64,000 nucleotides of DNA from Rhodoblastus sp. GTDB lineage: Bacteria; Pseudomonadota; Alphaproteobacteria; Rhizobiales; Beijerinckiaceae. Each line of letters starts with the position of its first letter. Position 1 is the stretch's first letter. The position numbers and the translations under genes were made by a program. Below are positions 7,734 through 17,389 of the stretch, piece after piece. The notes below the pieces were generated by a model that did not search any database, was not told the DNA's origin, and saw nothing but the letters and a program-made list of their open reading frames with translations. The stretch is from NCBI RefSeq assembly GCF_019449565.1, contig NZ_JAGRPM010000088.1:62001-126000 (forward strand), in the 5' to 3' direction.

Positions 7734-8579
7734 ATGCCGCTTTTCCTGATGAATTATCCGGTGATCGATCCGGTGATGGTCAATCTCGGGCCGCTGCCGG
7801 TGCGATGGTACGCCATGGGCTATATCGTCTCGCTCCTCGCGGGATGGTTCATCGCGACGCGGCTCGCGCGCAGCGACGCGCTCTGGGGCGGGGTCAGGCG
7901 TCCAGTGCCCAAAAGGCTCGACGATCTGCTGGTTTATGTCGCCTTCGGCGCTGTGCTCGGCGGGCGCATCGGCTATGCGCTGTTTTACAACCTGCCCTTT
8001 TTTCTTGAAAATCCGCTGGAGATTCCGGCGGTCTGGAAGGGCGGCATGGCCTTTCACGGCGGGTTGGCCGGGGCGACGCTCGGCGCCTGGCTGTTCGCCC
8101 GACGCGAGAAAACGCCCTTCTTCAGCGTCGCCGATCTCGTTTGCGCGGTGGCGCCCATCGGCCTGTTTCTGGTCCGCATCGCCAATTTCATCAAGCCGGA
8201 GCTGTGGGGGCGGCCTAGCGATGTCGCCTGGGCCATGGTCTTCCCCGGCGCGGGGCCGCTGCCGCGCCATCCGAGCCAGCTTTACGAGGCCGGTCTGGAA
8301 GGGCTCGCGCTCGGGCTTGTCATGGCCATTGCCGTGCGCGCCGGAGCCTTCCGGCGACCCGGCTTGACCTCGGGTCTTTTCATCGGGCTTTATGGCGTAG
8401 CGCGCATATTCTGCGAGTTTTTCCGTGAGCCGGACGCCCAGCTCGGCTTTCTGTTCGGCGGCGCGACCATGGGCATGCTGCTGTCGGCGCCTCTGGTCCT
8501 GTTTGGCGTTGTTCTGATTCTTTATTCCCTGCGCCGCGCCCGGCGCGCGGCAAATGATTTGGCGGCGGAGGGACCATGA
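7734..8579 (+). CDS. lgt: Phosphatidylglycerol:prolipoprotein diacylglyceryl transferase
   Basis: A 281-aa inner-membrane enzyme that transfers diacylglycerol from phosphatidylglycerol to the lipobox cysteine of prolipoproteins. Seven hydrophobic segments are visible. Family signatures are intact: LGGRIGYALFYN, the catalytic HGG region (GGMAFHGGLAG), RIANFIKPELWGRPSD and HPSQLYEAGLEG. It is the first gene of a tightly packed plus-strand operon (ATGA overlap with the next gene). A client lipoprotein with lipobox LTLGGC is encoded at 50.2 kb. Confidence 0.95.
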   Translation: MPLFLMNYPVIDPVMVNLGPLPVRWYAMGYIVSLLAGWFIATRLARSDALWGGVRRPVPKRLDDLLVYVAFGAVLGGRIGYALFYNLPFFLENPLEIPAVWKGGMAFHGGLAGATLGAWLFARREKTPFFSVADLVCAVAPIGLFLVRIANFIKPELWGRPSDVAWAMVFPGAGPLPRHPSQLYEAGLEGLALGLVMAIAVRAGAFRRPGLTSGLFIGLYGVARIFCEFFREPDAQLGFLFGGATMGMLLSAPLVLFGVVLILYSLRRARRAANDLAAEGP

Positions 8580-9697
8580 CCGAAACGCAGGAACGCGCGC
8601 ATCAGGAGCGCAGCCTCAAGGACGACATCCGCGAAATCGTCGCCGATGAAGGGCCGATCTCGATCGAGCGCTATATGGCGCTCGCCCTGACCCATCCGAC
8701 CAAGGGCTATTACACCACCCGCAATCCTTTCGGCGTTGAAGGCGATTTCGTCACCGCGCCCGAAATCTCGCAAATGTTCGGCGAATTGATCGGCCTGTGG
8801 GCGGCGGAAATCTGGACCTTGATCGGCGCGCCGCCGCGCATCCGGCTGGTCGAACTCGGCCCGGGGCGCGGCGCCCTGATGGCCGACGCCCTGCGCGCCG
8901 CCCGAGCGGCGCCCGATTTTTTCCAGGCGATCGACGTTCATCTGGTCGAGGCCAGCGACCTGCTCGCCGAGCAGCAGCGGCAGGCGCTCCGCGACAGCGG
9001 CAAGCCCGTGACTTGGCACAAGGGCCTCGACGAAGTCCCGCAAGGCCCGGCGATCTTCATCGCCAATGAGTTTTTCGACGCTTTGCCGGTGCGCCATTAC
9101 CTCAAGACGGCGAAGGGCTGGCGCGAGCGGCTGGTCGGGCTCGACCCGGAGGGCGAACTGGCCTTCGGACTGAGCGAAGAGACCGAGCCTTATATCAAGG
9201 CCAAGGCGGAGGACGGCTCCATTCTCGAAATTGGCGCCGCCGCGCAGCGCCTGATGACCCAGATCGCCGCGCGCATCGTCACCGAAAACGGCGCGACCCT
9301 GGCCATTGATTACGGCTATGCCCGCACGGCCTTCGGCGAGACCCTGCAGGCGGTCAAGGCGCATCAATTCGTCGATCCGCTGGCGGAGCCCGGACAGGCC
9401 GATCTCACCACTCATGTCGATTTCTCCGCGCTCGCCCGCGCAGCGTCGTCCGCCAACGCCCGCGTCCATGGGCCGGTCGAGCAGGGCGCCTTTCTGCGCG
9501 AGCTGGGAATCTTTCAACGCGCGGAAACGCTGAAACGCAATGCGACGCCGGAACAGGCGGCGCAGGTCGATTCCGCTCTGGCGCGGCTGATCGGCGACGC
9601 CGCGGATGAAATGGGCGCCTTGTTCAAGGTGCTGGCCGTGACCCGGCGCAGTGTAAAAGAGGCGCCGGGCTTCGCGCCGGCGGGGGCGGAAGCGTGA
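8576..9697 (+). CDS. SAM-dependent methyltransferase, MidA/NDUFAF7 family
   Basis: A 373-aa class I methyltransferase of the DUF185 family. In mitochondria NDUFAF7 dimethylates an arginine of a complex I subunit; bacterial members are presumed to act similarly. Visible motifs are the N-terminal ISIERYMALALTHPTKGYY, the FVTAPEISQMFGELIG segment, the SAM motif VELGPGRGALM and IFIANEFFDALPVRHY. The start overlaps lgt by ATGA and the end overlaps pgeF by GTGA. The lgt-midA-pgeF order is common in alphaproteobacteria. Confidence 0.9.
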   Translation: MTETQERAHQERSLKDDIREIVADEGPISIERYMALALTHPTKGYYTTRNPFGVEGDFVTAPEISQMFGELIGLWAAEIWTLIGAPPRIRLVELGPGRGALMADALRAARAAPDFFQAIDVHLVEASDLLAEQQRQALRDSGKPVTWHKGLDEVPQGPAIFIANEFFDALPVRHYLKTAKGWRERLVGLDPEGELAFGLSEETEPYIKAKAEDGSILEIGAAAQRLMTQIAARIVTENGATLAIDYGYARTAFGETLQAVKAHQFVDPLAEPGQADLTTHVDFSALARAASSANARVHGPVEQGAFLRELGIFQRAETLKRNATPEQAAQVDSALARLIGDAADEMGALFKVLAVTRRSVKEAPGFAPAGAEA

Positions 9698-10476
9698 CGG
9701 AAGAAATCTTGCGCGCGGCCATTCGCGCGCCCGTTCTCGATGGCGCCGCCCACGCTTTTTTCACCCGGCAGGGCGGGGTGTCGCAGGGCGTTTATGCGAC
9801 GCTCAATGGCGGCGTCGGCTCCAATGACGATCCCGTCGCCGTGGCGGAAAACCGAGCCCGAATGGCGCGCGCGCTTGGCGTCGCGCCGGAAAATTTCCTT
9901 GTGCCTTATCAGATCCATTCCGCCGACGCCCTGGCGGTTTCGGCGCCCTGGCCGGAGGGCGAAAGGCCGCGCTGCGACGGGCTGGTGACGGCGACGCCGG
10001 GCCTCGCTTTGGGCGTGACAGGCGCCGATTGCGGCGTTCTGCTCTTCGCGGACAAAAGTGCGGGCGTCATCGGCGCGGCCCATTCCGGCTGGAAGGGCGC
10101 GCTGACCGGCATGGTCGAGGCCCTCGTCACGGCCATGGAGTCCCTCGGCGCGCGGCGGGCGAATATCGCCGCCGCTCTGGGGCCGACCATCGCGCAGCAA
10201 AGCTATGAAGTCGGGCCGGAGTTTTTCGCGCGTTTCGAGGCCGAGGACGCGAGCTTCACGCGTTTTTTCGCGCCCTCCGGCAAGCCGGATCATTTCCTGT
10301 TCGACCTGCCGGGCTTGATCGAAATGCGCGCGGAACGCGCGGGGATTGGCGCGTTCGAAAACCTGCGCCTCGACACTTATACGGATGAGGCCCGCTTCTA
10401 TTCCTATCGCCGCAAGACCCATCGCGGCGAGGCCGATTATGGCCGTCTCGTCGCCGCCATCGCCCTGCCGGAATAG
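9694..10476 (+). CDS. pgeF: PgeF/YfiH family protein (multicopper-oxidoreductase-domain purine/peptidoglycan editing enzyme)
   Basis: A 260-aa protein. Homologues have been described both as peptidoglycan editing factors and as purine nucleoside-processing enzymes. The zinc-site and catalytic residues are visible: the His in PYQIHSADAL, the Cys in GADCGVLLF and the His in AAHSGWKGALTGM. The GTG start at 9694 overlaps the preceding stop (GTGA), so it is coupled to midA. Length is normal. The exact physiological substrate cannot be told from sequence. Confidence 0.85.
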   Translation: MTEEILRAAIRAPVLDGAAHAFFTRQGGVSQGVYATLNGGVGSNDDPVAVAENRARMARALGVAPENFLVPYQIHSADALAVSAPWPEGERPRCDGLVTATPGLALGVTGADCGVLLFADKSAGVIGAAHSGWKGALTGMVEALVTAMESLGARRANIAAALGPTIAQQSYEVGPEFFARFEAEDASFTRFFAPSGKPDHFLFDLPGLIEMRAERAGIGAFENLRLDTYTDEARFYSYRRKTHRGEADYGRLVAAIALPE

Positions 10477-10484
10477 GCGGAGCC

Positions 10485-11924
10485 ATGTTTCGTATCGCCG
10501 CCGTCCTGATCGCGCTCGTGGCGCCGCAAGCGGCCCAGGCGGCGGCGCCGCTCTGCGGCGTGGCGGCCGGCGAGATCGATGGATCGCTGCGCGCTTATTC
10601 GCCTCGGAAAGAGGCGCGCTATCCGGCGCAGCGCATTTCGATCCGCAACGCGGTCTTGCAGCATCCGGCGGCGGGCCTGGATTTCGGCGCCAGGATCGAT
10701 GTCGCGGAGCTTGCGGCTTTTCCCCTGACCAAGGCGGATCGCGCCGCTTTCGACAACGCCTTGTCCTATGTCTATCGGGCAGGAGGTGACAAGGGACTGG
10801 TCATGCTCGACGCGGTCGCGGGCACGGCCCTGTGCCACAATCCCTTCCTTTTCTCGCGCCGGTCGGGGGCGTGGACCCAGGTGAAAATTCCCGAAGCGGA
10901 GCCGTTTTCGCTCTGCGCCTCGGGCGGCGTTGCGCTGGGTTCCATTGTGGCCCAGGCGTTTTACGCCCAGACGAATGACGATTTTCTCGAATCCGACGAG
11001 CTGACGATATTCCCCTTCGCCAAGGATTCGCTCAGCGAAGCCTGCGTCATCGCCGCGCATTACCAGATCCTGTTCGAGACGGCCGAGCGCTTTTGCCAGG
11101 AGCCGGGTCTTTGCCAGGATTATGCCGAGAAAGCCGCCTCCTGGGCGGAGCGGTTGCGAAGCTTCGGCAGTGTCGAGGCGCCCGAGTTGACGCCGGCCAA
11201 GGCCCCGGATTTGAAGGATGAGCGGGATGAATTGCCGCTGTTCGGAGCCAAGGAAAGCGCGCTGGTTCCCCAGCCTTTCCGGTTCGATGGCGCCGAAACA
11301 TGGTTTGCGCTGAAGGACGACCCGCGCGCGGATTTCCTGCGGCTTGGGCCGGCGCATGACGGCCCAAGGAATATGGCGAATTGGGACGCCTTCACCCTCG
11401 CGGCGCTCTACAAGGGCGGCCAGCCCGTGGCGAGCTTCGTCGTCGAGAAACGTCGCGGCGCGTTTCAGGACCTCGGCCTTTATGAAAGCCTTGGCCCGCA
11501 AGCGACGCCCTCGGCCGTCGTCGCGGCGATCTATCGAACCGCGGCGGGCGTCGGCGGCGATTATTCCCATTCGATCTCGGTGATCGCGGATCCGCGCAGC
11601 CGCGCCCATTATCTGTCGGAACGGCTTCAGCGCGAACTCAAGGAGATGGATGCGCGCACGCCAGCCGGCGACGCGCCCGATCTCGATTTCGACCCCGTCA
11701 CCGGCAGCCAGGACCCCGACGTGCGCGGCCTCAGGATCGCGACGGAAGCCGAAGGCGCCCAAGTGGCGAGTGTCCGCGTGGAATTTCATCGTGGCGACGC
11801 CAAGGGCAGGCCGATCGTCCTGCTCTATACCCTGACGCGTGAAAGCGGCGGCTGGCGGGTTGACGATATCGCGGAGCAAGGCAAGGGCGGCTGGCGCCTG
11901 AGCGCCATCCTCAAACGGCGCTGA
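10485..11924 (+). CDS. Secreted protein of unknown function, fourth gene of the lgt operon
   Basis: A 479-aa protein with a signal peptide (MFRIAAVLIALVAPQAAQAA, cleavage near residue 20). Two regions can be told apart: an N-terminal half with paired cysteines (CG, LCHNPF, LCASGG, AERFCQEPGLCQDY) and a C-terminal half (from about residue 325) with AAIYRTAAGVGGDYSHSISV and GGWRVDDIAEQGKGGWRLSAIL, which resembles NTF2/DUF3828-like domains. That resemblance is weak and by eye. It starts 9 bp after pgeF with a GGCGGAG ribosome site, so it is probably in the same transcript. I do not recognise a function; a periplasmic role is inferred. Confidence 0.75.
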   Translation: MFRIAAVLIALVAPQAAQAAAPLCGVAAGEIDGSLRAYSPRKEARYPAQRISIRNAVLQHPAAGLDFGARIDVAELAAFPLTKADRAAFDNALSYVYRAGGDKGLVMLDAVAGTALCHNPFLFSRRSGAWTQVKIPEAEPFSLCASGGVALGSIVAQAFYAQTNDDFLESDELTIFPFAKDSLSEACVIAAHYQILFETAERFCQEPGLCQDYAEKAASWAERLRSFGSVEAPELTPAKAPDLKDERDELPLFGAKESALVPQPFRFDGAETWFALKDDPRADFLRLGPAHDGPRNMANWDAFTLAALYKGGQPVASFVVEKRRGAFQDLGLYESLGPQATPSAVVAAIYRTAAGVGGDYSHSISVIADPRSRAHYLSERLQRELKEMDARTPAGDAPDLDFDPVTGSQDPDVRGLRIATEAEGAQVASVRVEFHRGDAKGRPIVLLYTLTRESGGWRVDDIAEQGKGGWRLSAILKRR

Positions 11925-11933
11925 CAGCGTCTC

Positions 11934-14471
11934 TCACGTCCCGCGCGGTTTGGCGCGGGCGGTGGCGATAGCGGCGGCAGGGTCGTCAGGCCAGAGGTGG
12001 CGCGGATAGCGGCCCTTCATTTCGGCCTTCACCGCCGCCCAGGACCCTTTCCAGAAGCCGGGCAGGTCGCGCGTGATCTGGATCGGGCGATGGGCGGGGG
12101 AGAGCAGGTGCAGCGTCAGCGGCGCGCGGCCCCCGGCGAGGCTTGGATGTGTCGAGAGACCGTAAAGCTCCTGCACCCGCACCGCCAGAACGGGACCTTC
12201 GGCCGCGCCATAGTCCAGCGCGATGGATGAGCCGGCGGGGGTGTGGAAATGGGTCGGCGCCTCGTCCTCCAGCCGGCGGGCGAGATCCCAGGGGATCAGC
12301 GCGGCGAGGGCGGCGTCGAATTGCTGCGGCCCGATGTCGTCGAGTTTCTGGAGGCCGAGAAGGTAAGGCGCGAGCCATTCCTCCGGCGCTTGCGCCAGCG
12401 CCGCCTCGCTGAGGTCGGGCCAGGGGTTGTTCTCGCCCTCGCGGGCGTTGCGGGCGAAAGTCTCGCGCAAAAAACCAACCCTGTCGCGCGTCTGCCGCTG
12501 GGCCTTGCTCCAGCCAAGCCGGTCAAGCCCATGAGCCGCCGCACCGCGCGCCAATATTTGCGCATTGTCCGGCGTGGCCTCGACGGGGAGGTTCTTTTCG
12601 GCAAGCACCAGCGCGCCGAAGCGCCGCGCCTCGCGCCGCCGCAAGGCGCCGCTGGCCGGGTCGAAGCGCGTCTCGTCGCGCAGGGCGATCTCGGAGGCGA
12701 ACAGATTTTCGAATTCGGTCTCGTCCAGCTCGGCGGCGGCGACGATGCGGCCCGCGCCGGCACGGCCCGCCACCTCGGCGACCGCGAGCAGCCTTGCGCG
12801 CCCCAGCGCGATATGCGGCTCCAGGCTCGCGGCGCGGCCATTGGCCATCAGGAAATCGCCCAACTTGCCGCGTGGGCGGGCGATGCGGTCCGGAAAAGCC
12901 AGGGCGACCAGCGCGCCGGCCGATAGCGCACGTTTCTCGGCTGTTTCGCCAAGCTCCCGCGCCGCCGAGCGCAGCGAATGTTTCCAGCCGTGGGCGAGGC
13001 GGCGGCCGTCCTTGCTCCTCGGCGAATTGTCGCGAATGAAACGGTCCAGCCTGTCGCCGAGATCGGGAGAATCGCCGCCCAGCCCCCGCTCGGTCAGCAC
13101 TACGGCGAGTTCGCAGGCTTCTTCGCCAACGCCGAAGGCTTCCGCCTGCAAGGCCATGCGGGCGAGACGGGGCGGCAAGGGCAGGCGCCGCATGGCTTTT
13201 CCGCGCGGCGTGATGGCCCCTTCGGCGTCCAGCGCGCCCAGCTCCTGCAACAAGGCGCGGGCCTCGGCGCAGGCGGGCGCGGGCGGCGGATCGAGCCAAT
13301 TCAGCTCGCCCGGGTCACGCGCGCCCCAGGCGGCGAGATCCAGCAGCAGGCCGGAGAGATCGGCGGCGAGGATTTCTGCTTGCGCGAAGGCGGGCAGGGC
13401 TCCGGTCCCGGCCTCCTCCCACAGCCGGTAGCACACGCCCGGCGCCGTGCGGCCCGCGCGGCCCCGCCGCTGGTCGGCGGCGGCGCGCGAGACGCGCAGG
13501 GTTTCCAGTCGGGTCAGGCCAAGGTCCGGCTCGAAGCGCGGCGCGCGGACAAGGCCGCAATCGATCACCACGCGCACGCCGTCGATGGTGATGGAGGTTT
13601 CGGCGATGGAGGTCGCCAGCACGATTTTGCGCCGCCCTTCCGCCGCCGGTCGGATGGCGCGGTCCTGCGCCGCGCGCTCCATTGCGCCGTAAAGCGGGCA
13701 GATGTCGATGGCGGGATCGCGCGTTTTCTCATCAAGCAGGGCGGCGAGCCGCAAAATCTCGCCCTGTCCGGGCAGGAAGACCAGTAGCGAGCCCTGCTGT
13801 TCCGCCAAAGCGCGCCGCACCGCGCGGGCGGCGGTGTCCTCGATGCGCTCGCGCGCGTCGCGGCCGAGATAGACCGTCTCGACCGGAAAGGCGCGGCCCT
13901 GCGATTCGATGACCGGCGCGTCCCGCATCAGGCTGGAGACGCGGGCGCCGTCGAGCGTCGCCGACATGACCAGCAGGCGCAGATCGGGCCGCAGCGCCGC
14001 CTGCGCGTCGAGCGCCAAGGCGAGGCCGAGGTCGGCGTCGAGCGAGCGCTCGTGAAATTCGTCGAACAGCACCGCCGCGACGCCCTCCAGCGAGGGATCG
14101 TCGAGGATCATGCGGGCGAAGACGCCTTCGGTGACCACTTCGATCCGCGTCTTCGGCCCGCTCAGCGACTGCAGGCGGACTTTTAGGCCGATCGTCTCGC
14201 CCAGAGGCTCGCCGAGCAGGCTTGCCATGCGCTCGGCGGCGGCGCGGGCGGCGAGGCGGCGCGGCTCCAGAACCACAATCTTGCCATCGCCGCGCCAGGG
14301 GGCGTAGGCGGCGGACTCGAGCAGCGCCAGCGGAACGCGCGTGGTCTTGCCGGCGCCCGGCGGCGCGACCAGCACGACGCATGGGGACTCGACCAGCGTC
14401 GCGCCGAGAAGGGGCAGAACCTCTTCGATCGGCAAGGCCGGGGCGGAATGCGGGGGCGATGCGCTACGCAT
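11934..14471 (-). CDS. hrpB: ATP-dependent helicase HrpB (DEAH box)
   Basis: An 845-aa superfamily 2 helicase. Motifs seen in order: Walker A PPGAGKTTRVPLALL, the DEFH box in LFDEFHERSLDADLGLALA, SAT in VMSATLDGARV, the TSIAETSITIDGVR region and motif VI (QRRGRAGRTAPGVCYRLW). A helicase-associated domain and the HrpB-specific C-terminus follow. Length is typical. I chose the ATG at 14471 because AGAGG precedes it closely; the ATG 18 bases upstream has no such site. It is convergent with the 10.5-kb gene (9-bp gap) and divergent from kup. Substrate RNA is unknown. Confidence 0.92.
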   Translation of the reverse strand: MRSASPPHSAPALPIEEVLPLLGATLVESPCVVLVAPPGAGKTTRVPLALLESAAYAPWRGDGKIVVLEPRRLAARAAAERMASLLGEPLGETIGLKVRLQSLSGPKTRIEVVTEGVFARMILDDPSLEGVAAVLFDEFHERSLDADLGLALALDAQAALRPDLRLLVMSATLDGARVSSLMRDAPVIESQGRAFPVETVYLGRDARERIEDTAARAVRRALAEQQGSLLVFLPGQGEILRLAALLDEKTRDPAIDICPLYGAMERAAQDRAIRPAAEGRRKIVLATSIAETSITIDGVRVVIDCGLVRAPRFEPDLGLTRLETLRVSRAAADQRRGRAGRTAPGVCYRLWEEAGTGALPAFAQAEILAADLSGLLLDLAAWGARDPGELNWLDPPPAPACAEARALLQELGALDAEGAITPRGKAMRRLPLPPRLARMALQAEAFGVGEEACELAVVLTERGLGGDSPDLGDRLDRFIRDNSPRSKDGRRLAHGWKHSLRSAARELGETAEKRALSAGALVALAFPDRIARPRGKLGDFLMANGRAASLEPHIALGRARLLAVAEVAGRAGAGRIVAAAELDETEFENLFASEIALRDETRFDPASGALRRREARRFGALVLAEKNLPVEATPDNAQILARGAAAHGLDRLGWSKAQRQTRDRVGFLRETFARNAREGENNPWPDLSEAALAQAPEEWLAPYLLGLQKLDDIGPQQFDAALAALIPWDLARRLEDEAPTHFHTPAGSSIALDYGAAEGPVLAVRVQELYGLSTHPSLAGGRAPLTLHLLSPAHRPIQITRDLPGFWKGSWAAVKAEMKGRYPRHLWPDDPAAAIATARAKPRGT

Positions 14472-14611
14472 GCCGCCTCTTGCCAGCATTCGCCGCGCGG
14501 GGCAATCGCCCGTGCCGAAAGGCGAAGTCCTGCCCCCTTCTCCCCCAAGGCGGAAAGGTTTATAGCTCTGCCTTGGTCACGCCTCGGTTCGGCCGCCGCC
14601 AGGAAGTATTC

Positions 14612-16546
14612 ATGTCGCAAGACGCTGTCCCCACGCCTGCCGCCGTCACGCCCGCCCCCGAATCCGTTCAGCAGCCGGCGGACGCCCCGGAGCATCCGGA
14701 AGGCTTCTGGACCATGCTGCTCGGATCGATGGGCGTGGTCTATGGCGATATCGGAACCAGCCCGCTTTATGCGCTGAAAGCCGCGCTCGACCATATGAAG
14801 GCCGACGGCGTGGTCGAATCCGAGGTCATCGGGATCGTCTCGCTGCTAATCTGGGCGCTCGTCTTCGTCGTTACGCTTAAATATGTCTTCTTCCTGATGC
14901 GTGCGGACAATAAGGGCGAAGGCGGCACGCTGTCGCTGATGGCGCTGGCGCAAAATGCGCTCGGCCGGCGCTCCAAGCTGATCTTCCTTCTCGGCGTGGC
15001 CGGCGCGGCGCTGTTTTCGGGCGACGCCATCATCACCCCGGCCATTTCCGTGCTTTCGGCTGTCGAGGGCCTCAATACGGCTTCGACCGCGTTCCAGCCC
15101 TATGTCCTTCCGATCGCCGTGGTGATTCTGGTCACCCTCTTTGTTGTCCAGAGCAGCGGCACGGCCAAGGTCGCGACCTATTTCGGCCCGATCATGGTTG
15201 TGTTCTTCGGCCTGATCGGCGCGCTGGGGCTTTATCATATCGCCGACGCGCCGCGCATCCTTCACGCCTTCAATCCCGTCAACGGCCTCTCCTTCCTGTT
15301 TGGCCACGGCGCGGCGGGCTTCGTCACGCTCGGCCTCGTCTTCCTGGCCGTCACCGGCGCCGAGGCGCTCTATGCCGACATGGGCCATTTCGGCCGCAAG
15401 CCGATCCAGATCGCCTGGCTCTGCTTCGTCCTTCCATCGCTGGTCTGCAATTATCTCGGGCAGGGCGCGCTGGTTCTGAATTCGCCGGAATCGGTCAAGG
15501 ACCCTTTCTATTTGATGGCGCCAGCCTGGGCGCTCATCCCCTTCGTTGTGCTCGCCACGGTCGCCACGGTCATCGCCAGCCAGGCCGTCATCACGGGCGC
15601 CTTCTCTTTGTCGCGTCAGGCGATCCAGCTCGGCCTGCTGCCGCGTCTCGAAATCCAGCATAAATCCGCGACGACGGAAGGCCAGATCTTCGTCCCGCGC
15701 GTCAACCGCACCTTGCTGATCGGCGTGTTGCTGCTGGTTTTCCTGTTCCGTAGTTCCGAGAATCTGGCCAATGCCTATGGCATCGCCGTCACCGGAACCA
15801 TGGTGGTGACGACGAGTCTCGCCTTTTTCGTGGTTTGGAAGCTCTGGCGCTGGCCGCTCTACTTCGCCATTCCTTTCATTGGCTTCTTCCTCGCCATCGA
15901 CGGCGCCTTCCTGGCAGCCAATCTGGTCAAGGTGCTGGAAGGCGGCTGGGTGCCGCTGAGCCTGGGCTGCCTGTCCATGATCGTGATGTGGACCTGGGTG
16001 CGCGGCACGGAGCTGCTGGCGAAAAAGACCCATCGCGACTCGATCCCCACCACGGATCTCATCCGCATGATGGAGAAATCCAAGACGACGCGCGTGCCCG
16101 GCACGGCGGTCTTCCTGACGGGCGATCCCAATGTCGCGCCCTCGGCGCTCATGCATAATCTCAAGCACAACAAGGTGCTGCACGAGCGGGTGGTGATCAT
16201 GAATGTCATCACCAAGCCGACCCCGCGCGTCTCGGAAGCGAACCGCTTCGAGATCGAGAAGCTCTCGCATGACTTCATGCGCGTGACGCTTTACTTCGGC
16301 TATATGGAAAGCCCGCGCGTGCCCGCCGCCATGGCGCTGATGCGCAAATGCGGCGTCAAATTCGACATCATGACCACGTCCTTCTTCCTCGGCAAAAGGA
16401 CGCTCAAGACGTCGCCGGCCTCGGGCATGCCGCCATGGCAAGACAAGCTTTACGTCGGCCTGTCGAAACAATCGACCAACGCCACGGATTTTTTCTCCAT
16501 CCCGTCCGATCGCGTGGTCGAACTGGGCGCGCAAGTCACGATCTGA
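14612..16546 (+). CDS. kup: Low-affinity potassium uptake protein Kup
   Basis: A 644-aa proton-coupled K+ symporter of the KUP/HAK/KT family. The N-terminus has a proline-rich tail, then the selectivity region MGVVYGDIGTSPLYALKAAL. About twelve membrane helices extend to roughly residue 455 and a cytosolic C-terminal domain follows. The ATG at 14612 follows AGGAAG; longer open sequence upstream is the antisense of hrpB and carries no kup similarity. It is a single gene. Confidence 0.93.
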   Translation: MSQDAVPTPAAVTPAPESVQQPADAPEHPEGFWTMLLGSMGVVYGDIGTSPLYALKAALDHMKADGVVESEVIGIVSLLIWALVFVVTLKYVFFLMRADNKGEGGTLSLMALAQNALGRRSKLIFLLGVAGAALFSGDAIITPAISVLSAVEGLNTASTAFQPYVLPIAVVILVTLFVVQSSGTAKVATYFGPIMVVFFGLIGALGLYHIADAPRILHAFNPVNGLSFLFGHGAAGFVTLGLVFLAVTGAEALYADMGHFGRKPIQIAWLCFVLPSLVCNYLGQGALVLNSPESVKDPFYLMAPAWALIPFVVLATVATVIASQAVITGAFSLSRQAIQLGLLPRLEIQHKSATTEGQIFVPRVNRTLLIGVLLLVFLFRSSENLANAYGIAVTGTMVVTTSLAFFVVWKLWRWPLYFAIPFIGFFLAIDGAFLAANLVKVLEGGWVPLSLGCLSMIVMWTWVRGTELLAKKTHRDSIPTTDLIRMMEKSKTTRVPGTAVFLTGDPNVAPSALMHNLKHNKVLHERVVIMNVITKPTPRVSEANRFEIEKLSHDFMRVTLYFGYMESPRVPAAMALMRKCGVKFDIMTTSFFLGKRTLKTSPASGMPPWQDKLYVGLSKQSTNATDFFSIPSDRVVELGAQVTI

Positions 16547-16587
16547 CGCCTTGACCTGAACGCGCCGCCGGGCAAAGAGGTCTTTCC

Positions 16588-17154
16588 ATGCTTCCGCGCA
16601 TGAGTAACCCGGAACTGATCCTGTTCCGATCCTTCCAGGCGAAAAGCGCGCGCTATCTCGAATTCGGCTGCGGCGGTTCGACGGTCCTCGCCAGCGCCGA
16701 CGCCAAGGAGTGGATCGTCGCCGTCGATTCCTCGGAAGAATGGCTCCAGCATGTGGCGGCGGCATGCGCGACGGCCCCGACGGCGCCCGAACTGGTCTTC
16801 GCCGATATCGGAAAAATTGGTGATTGGGGCTATCCGGTTGACCCGGCGGCCCGGCCGCGATGGGCCGGCTATCATTCCGATGTCTTCCAAACGCTCCCGA
16901 AGAGCCGGGACGCCGATTTCATCATGGTCGACGGCCGTTTCAGGGTCGCCTGTTTCGCGCAGGCGATTCTTCACTGCCCGGCGACGGCGCTCATCGGCTT
17001 TCACGATTTTAAATCGCGGCCGCAATACCACATCGTGCGCGAGCTGGGGCGCGAGATCGCCACGATGGAAGACATGTCCGTATTCGCGCCGCTCGAAGGC
17101 GCGCGCGAGAGGGCGATCCAGATCCTGGACGCCTTCAGGGAAAATCCCGCCTGA
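16588..17154 (+). CDS. Small class I methyltransferase-like protein
   Basis: A 188-aa protein with a SAM-type motif ARYLEFGCGGSTVLA near residue 30 and an acidic strand end, WIVAVDSSEEWLQ. A DADFIMVDGRF strand follows, resembling the post-motif Asp of Rossmann methyltransferases. It lacks the N-terminal extension of larger methyltransferases. AGAGG lies before the ATG at 16588. Three bases after its stop the sequence turns into a minus-strand copy of the purU 3' end, so the gene was probably once convergent with purU. Substrate unknown. Confidence 0.6.
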   Translation: MLPRMSNPELILFRSFQAKSARYLEFGCGGSTVLASADAKEWIVAVDSSEEWLQHVAAACATAPTAPELVFADIGKIGDWGYPVDPAARPRWAGYHSDVFQTLPKSRDADFIMVDGRFRVACFAQAILHCPATALIGFHDFKSRPQYHIVRELGREIATMEDMSVFAPLEGARERAIQILDAFRENPA

Positions 17155-17157
17155 GGC

Positions 17158-17245
17158 TTACTCCGTGAATACAATCGTCTTGGAGCCGTTGATCAGCACG
17201 CGGCTTTCGATGTGGTAGCGCAGGGCGCGCGCCAGCACGCGGCGT
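17158..17245 (-). pseudogene. Truncated purU 3' end, copy A
   Basis: These 88 bp match the last 29 codons and stop of the intact purU at 23952-24869, with five mismatches and no gaps. The encoded peptide would end KTIVFTE as in PurU. Homology stops abruptly after 17245. The copy lies three bases from the stop of the preceding gene, suggesting this was the original purU position before insertion of the DNA to its right. Confidence 0.85.
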
Positions 17246-17354
17246 CGCTCATTAGACACAGTCGACCACGCATTATTGTCCAGAGCACACGAACATGGGG
17301 GCATGGCGTCGGATTTCACCGGCTCTGTCCCCGACCGCCCCCATCACAACGAAA

Positions 17355-17389
17355 GCCAGCGCCGCACTATCGATGCGCGCGGCGCTGGC
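17355..17389. repeat. Perfect 11-bp inverted repeat next to the purU tail
   Basis: GCCAGCGCCGC (17355-17365) and GCGGCGCTGGC (17379-17389) form a stem with a 13-base loop. No T-run follows, so a simple terminator is unlikely. It lies between the purU remnant and an AT-rich stretch, at the edge of inserted DNA. Confidence 0.6.

Noticed and set aside
14222..14611. N-terminal extension of Kup by 130 residues
   Set aside because: The extra segment is antisense to hrpB, has no Kup similarity, and a good ribosome site precedes the ATG at 14612.
14846..16765. A 639-codon open frame on the minus strand
   Set aside because: Antisense to kup; the composition (His/Arg/Gln-rich) is typical of a shadow frame.
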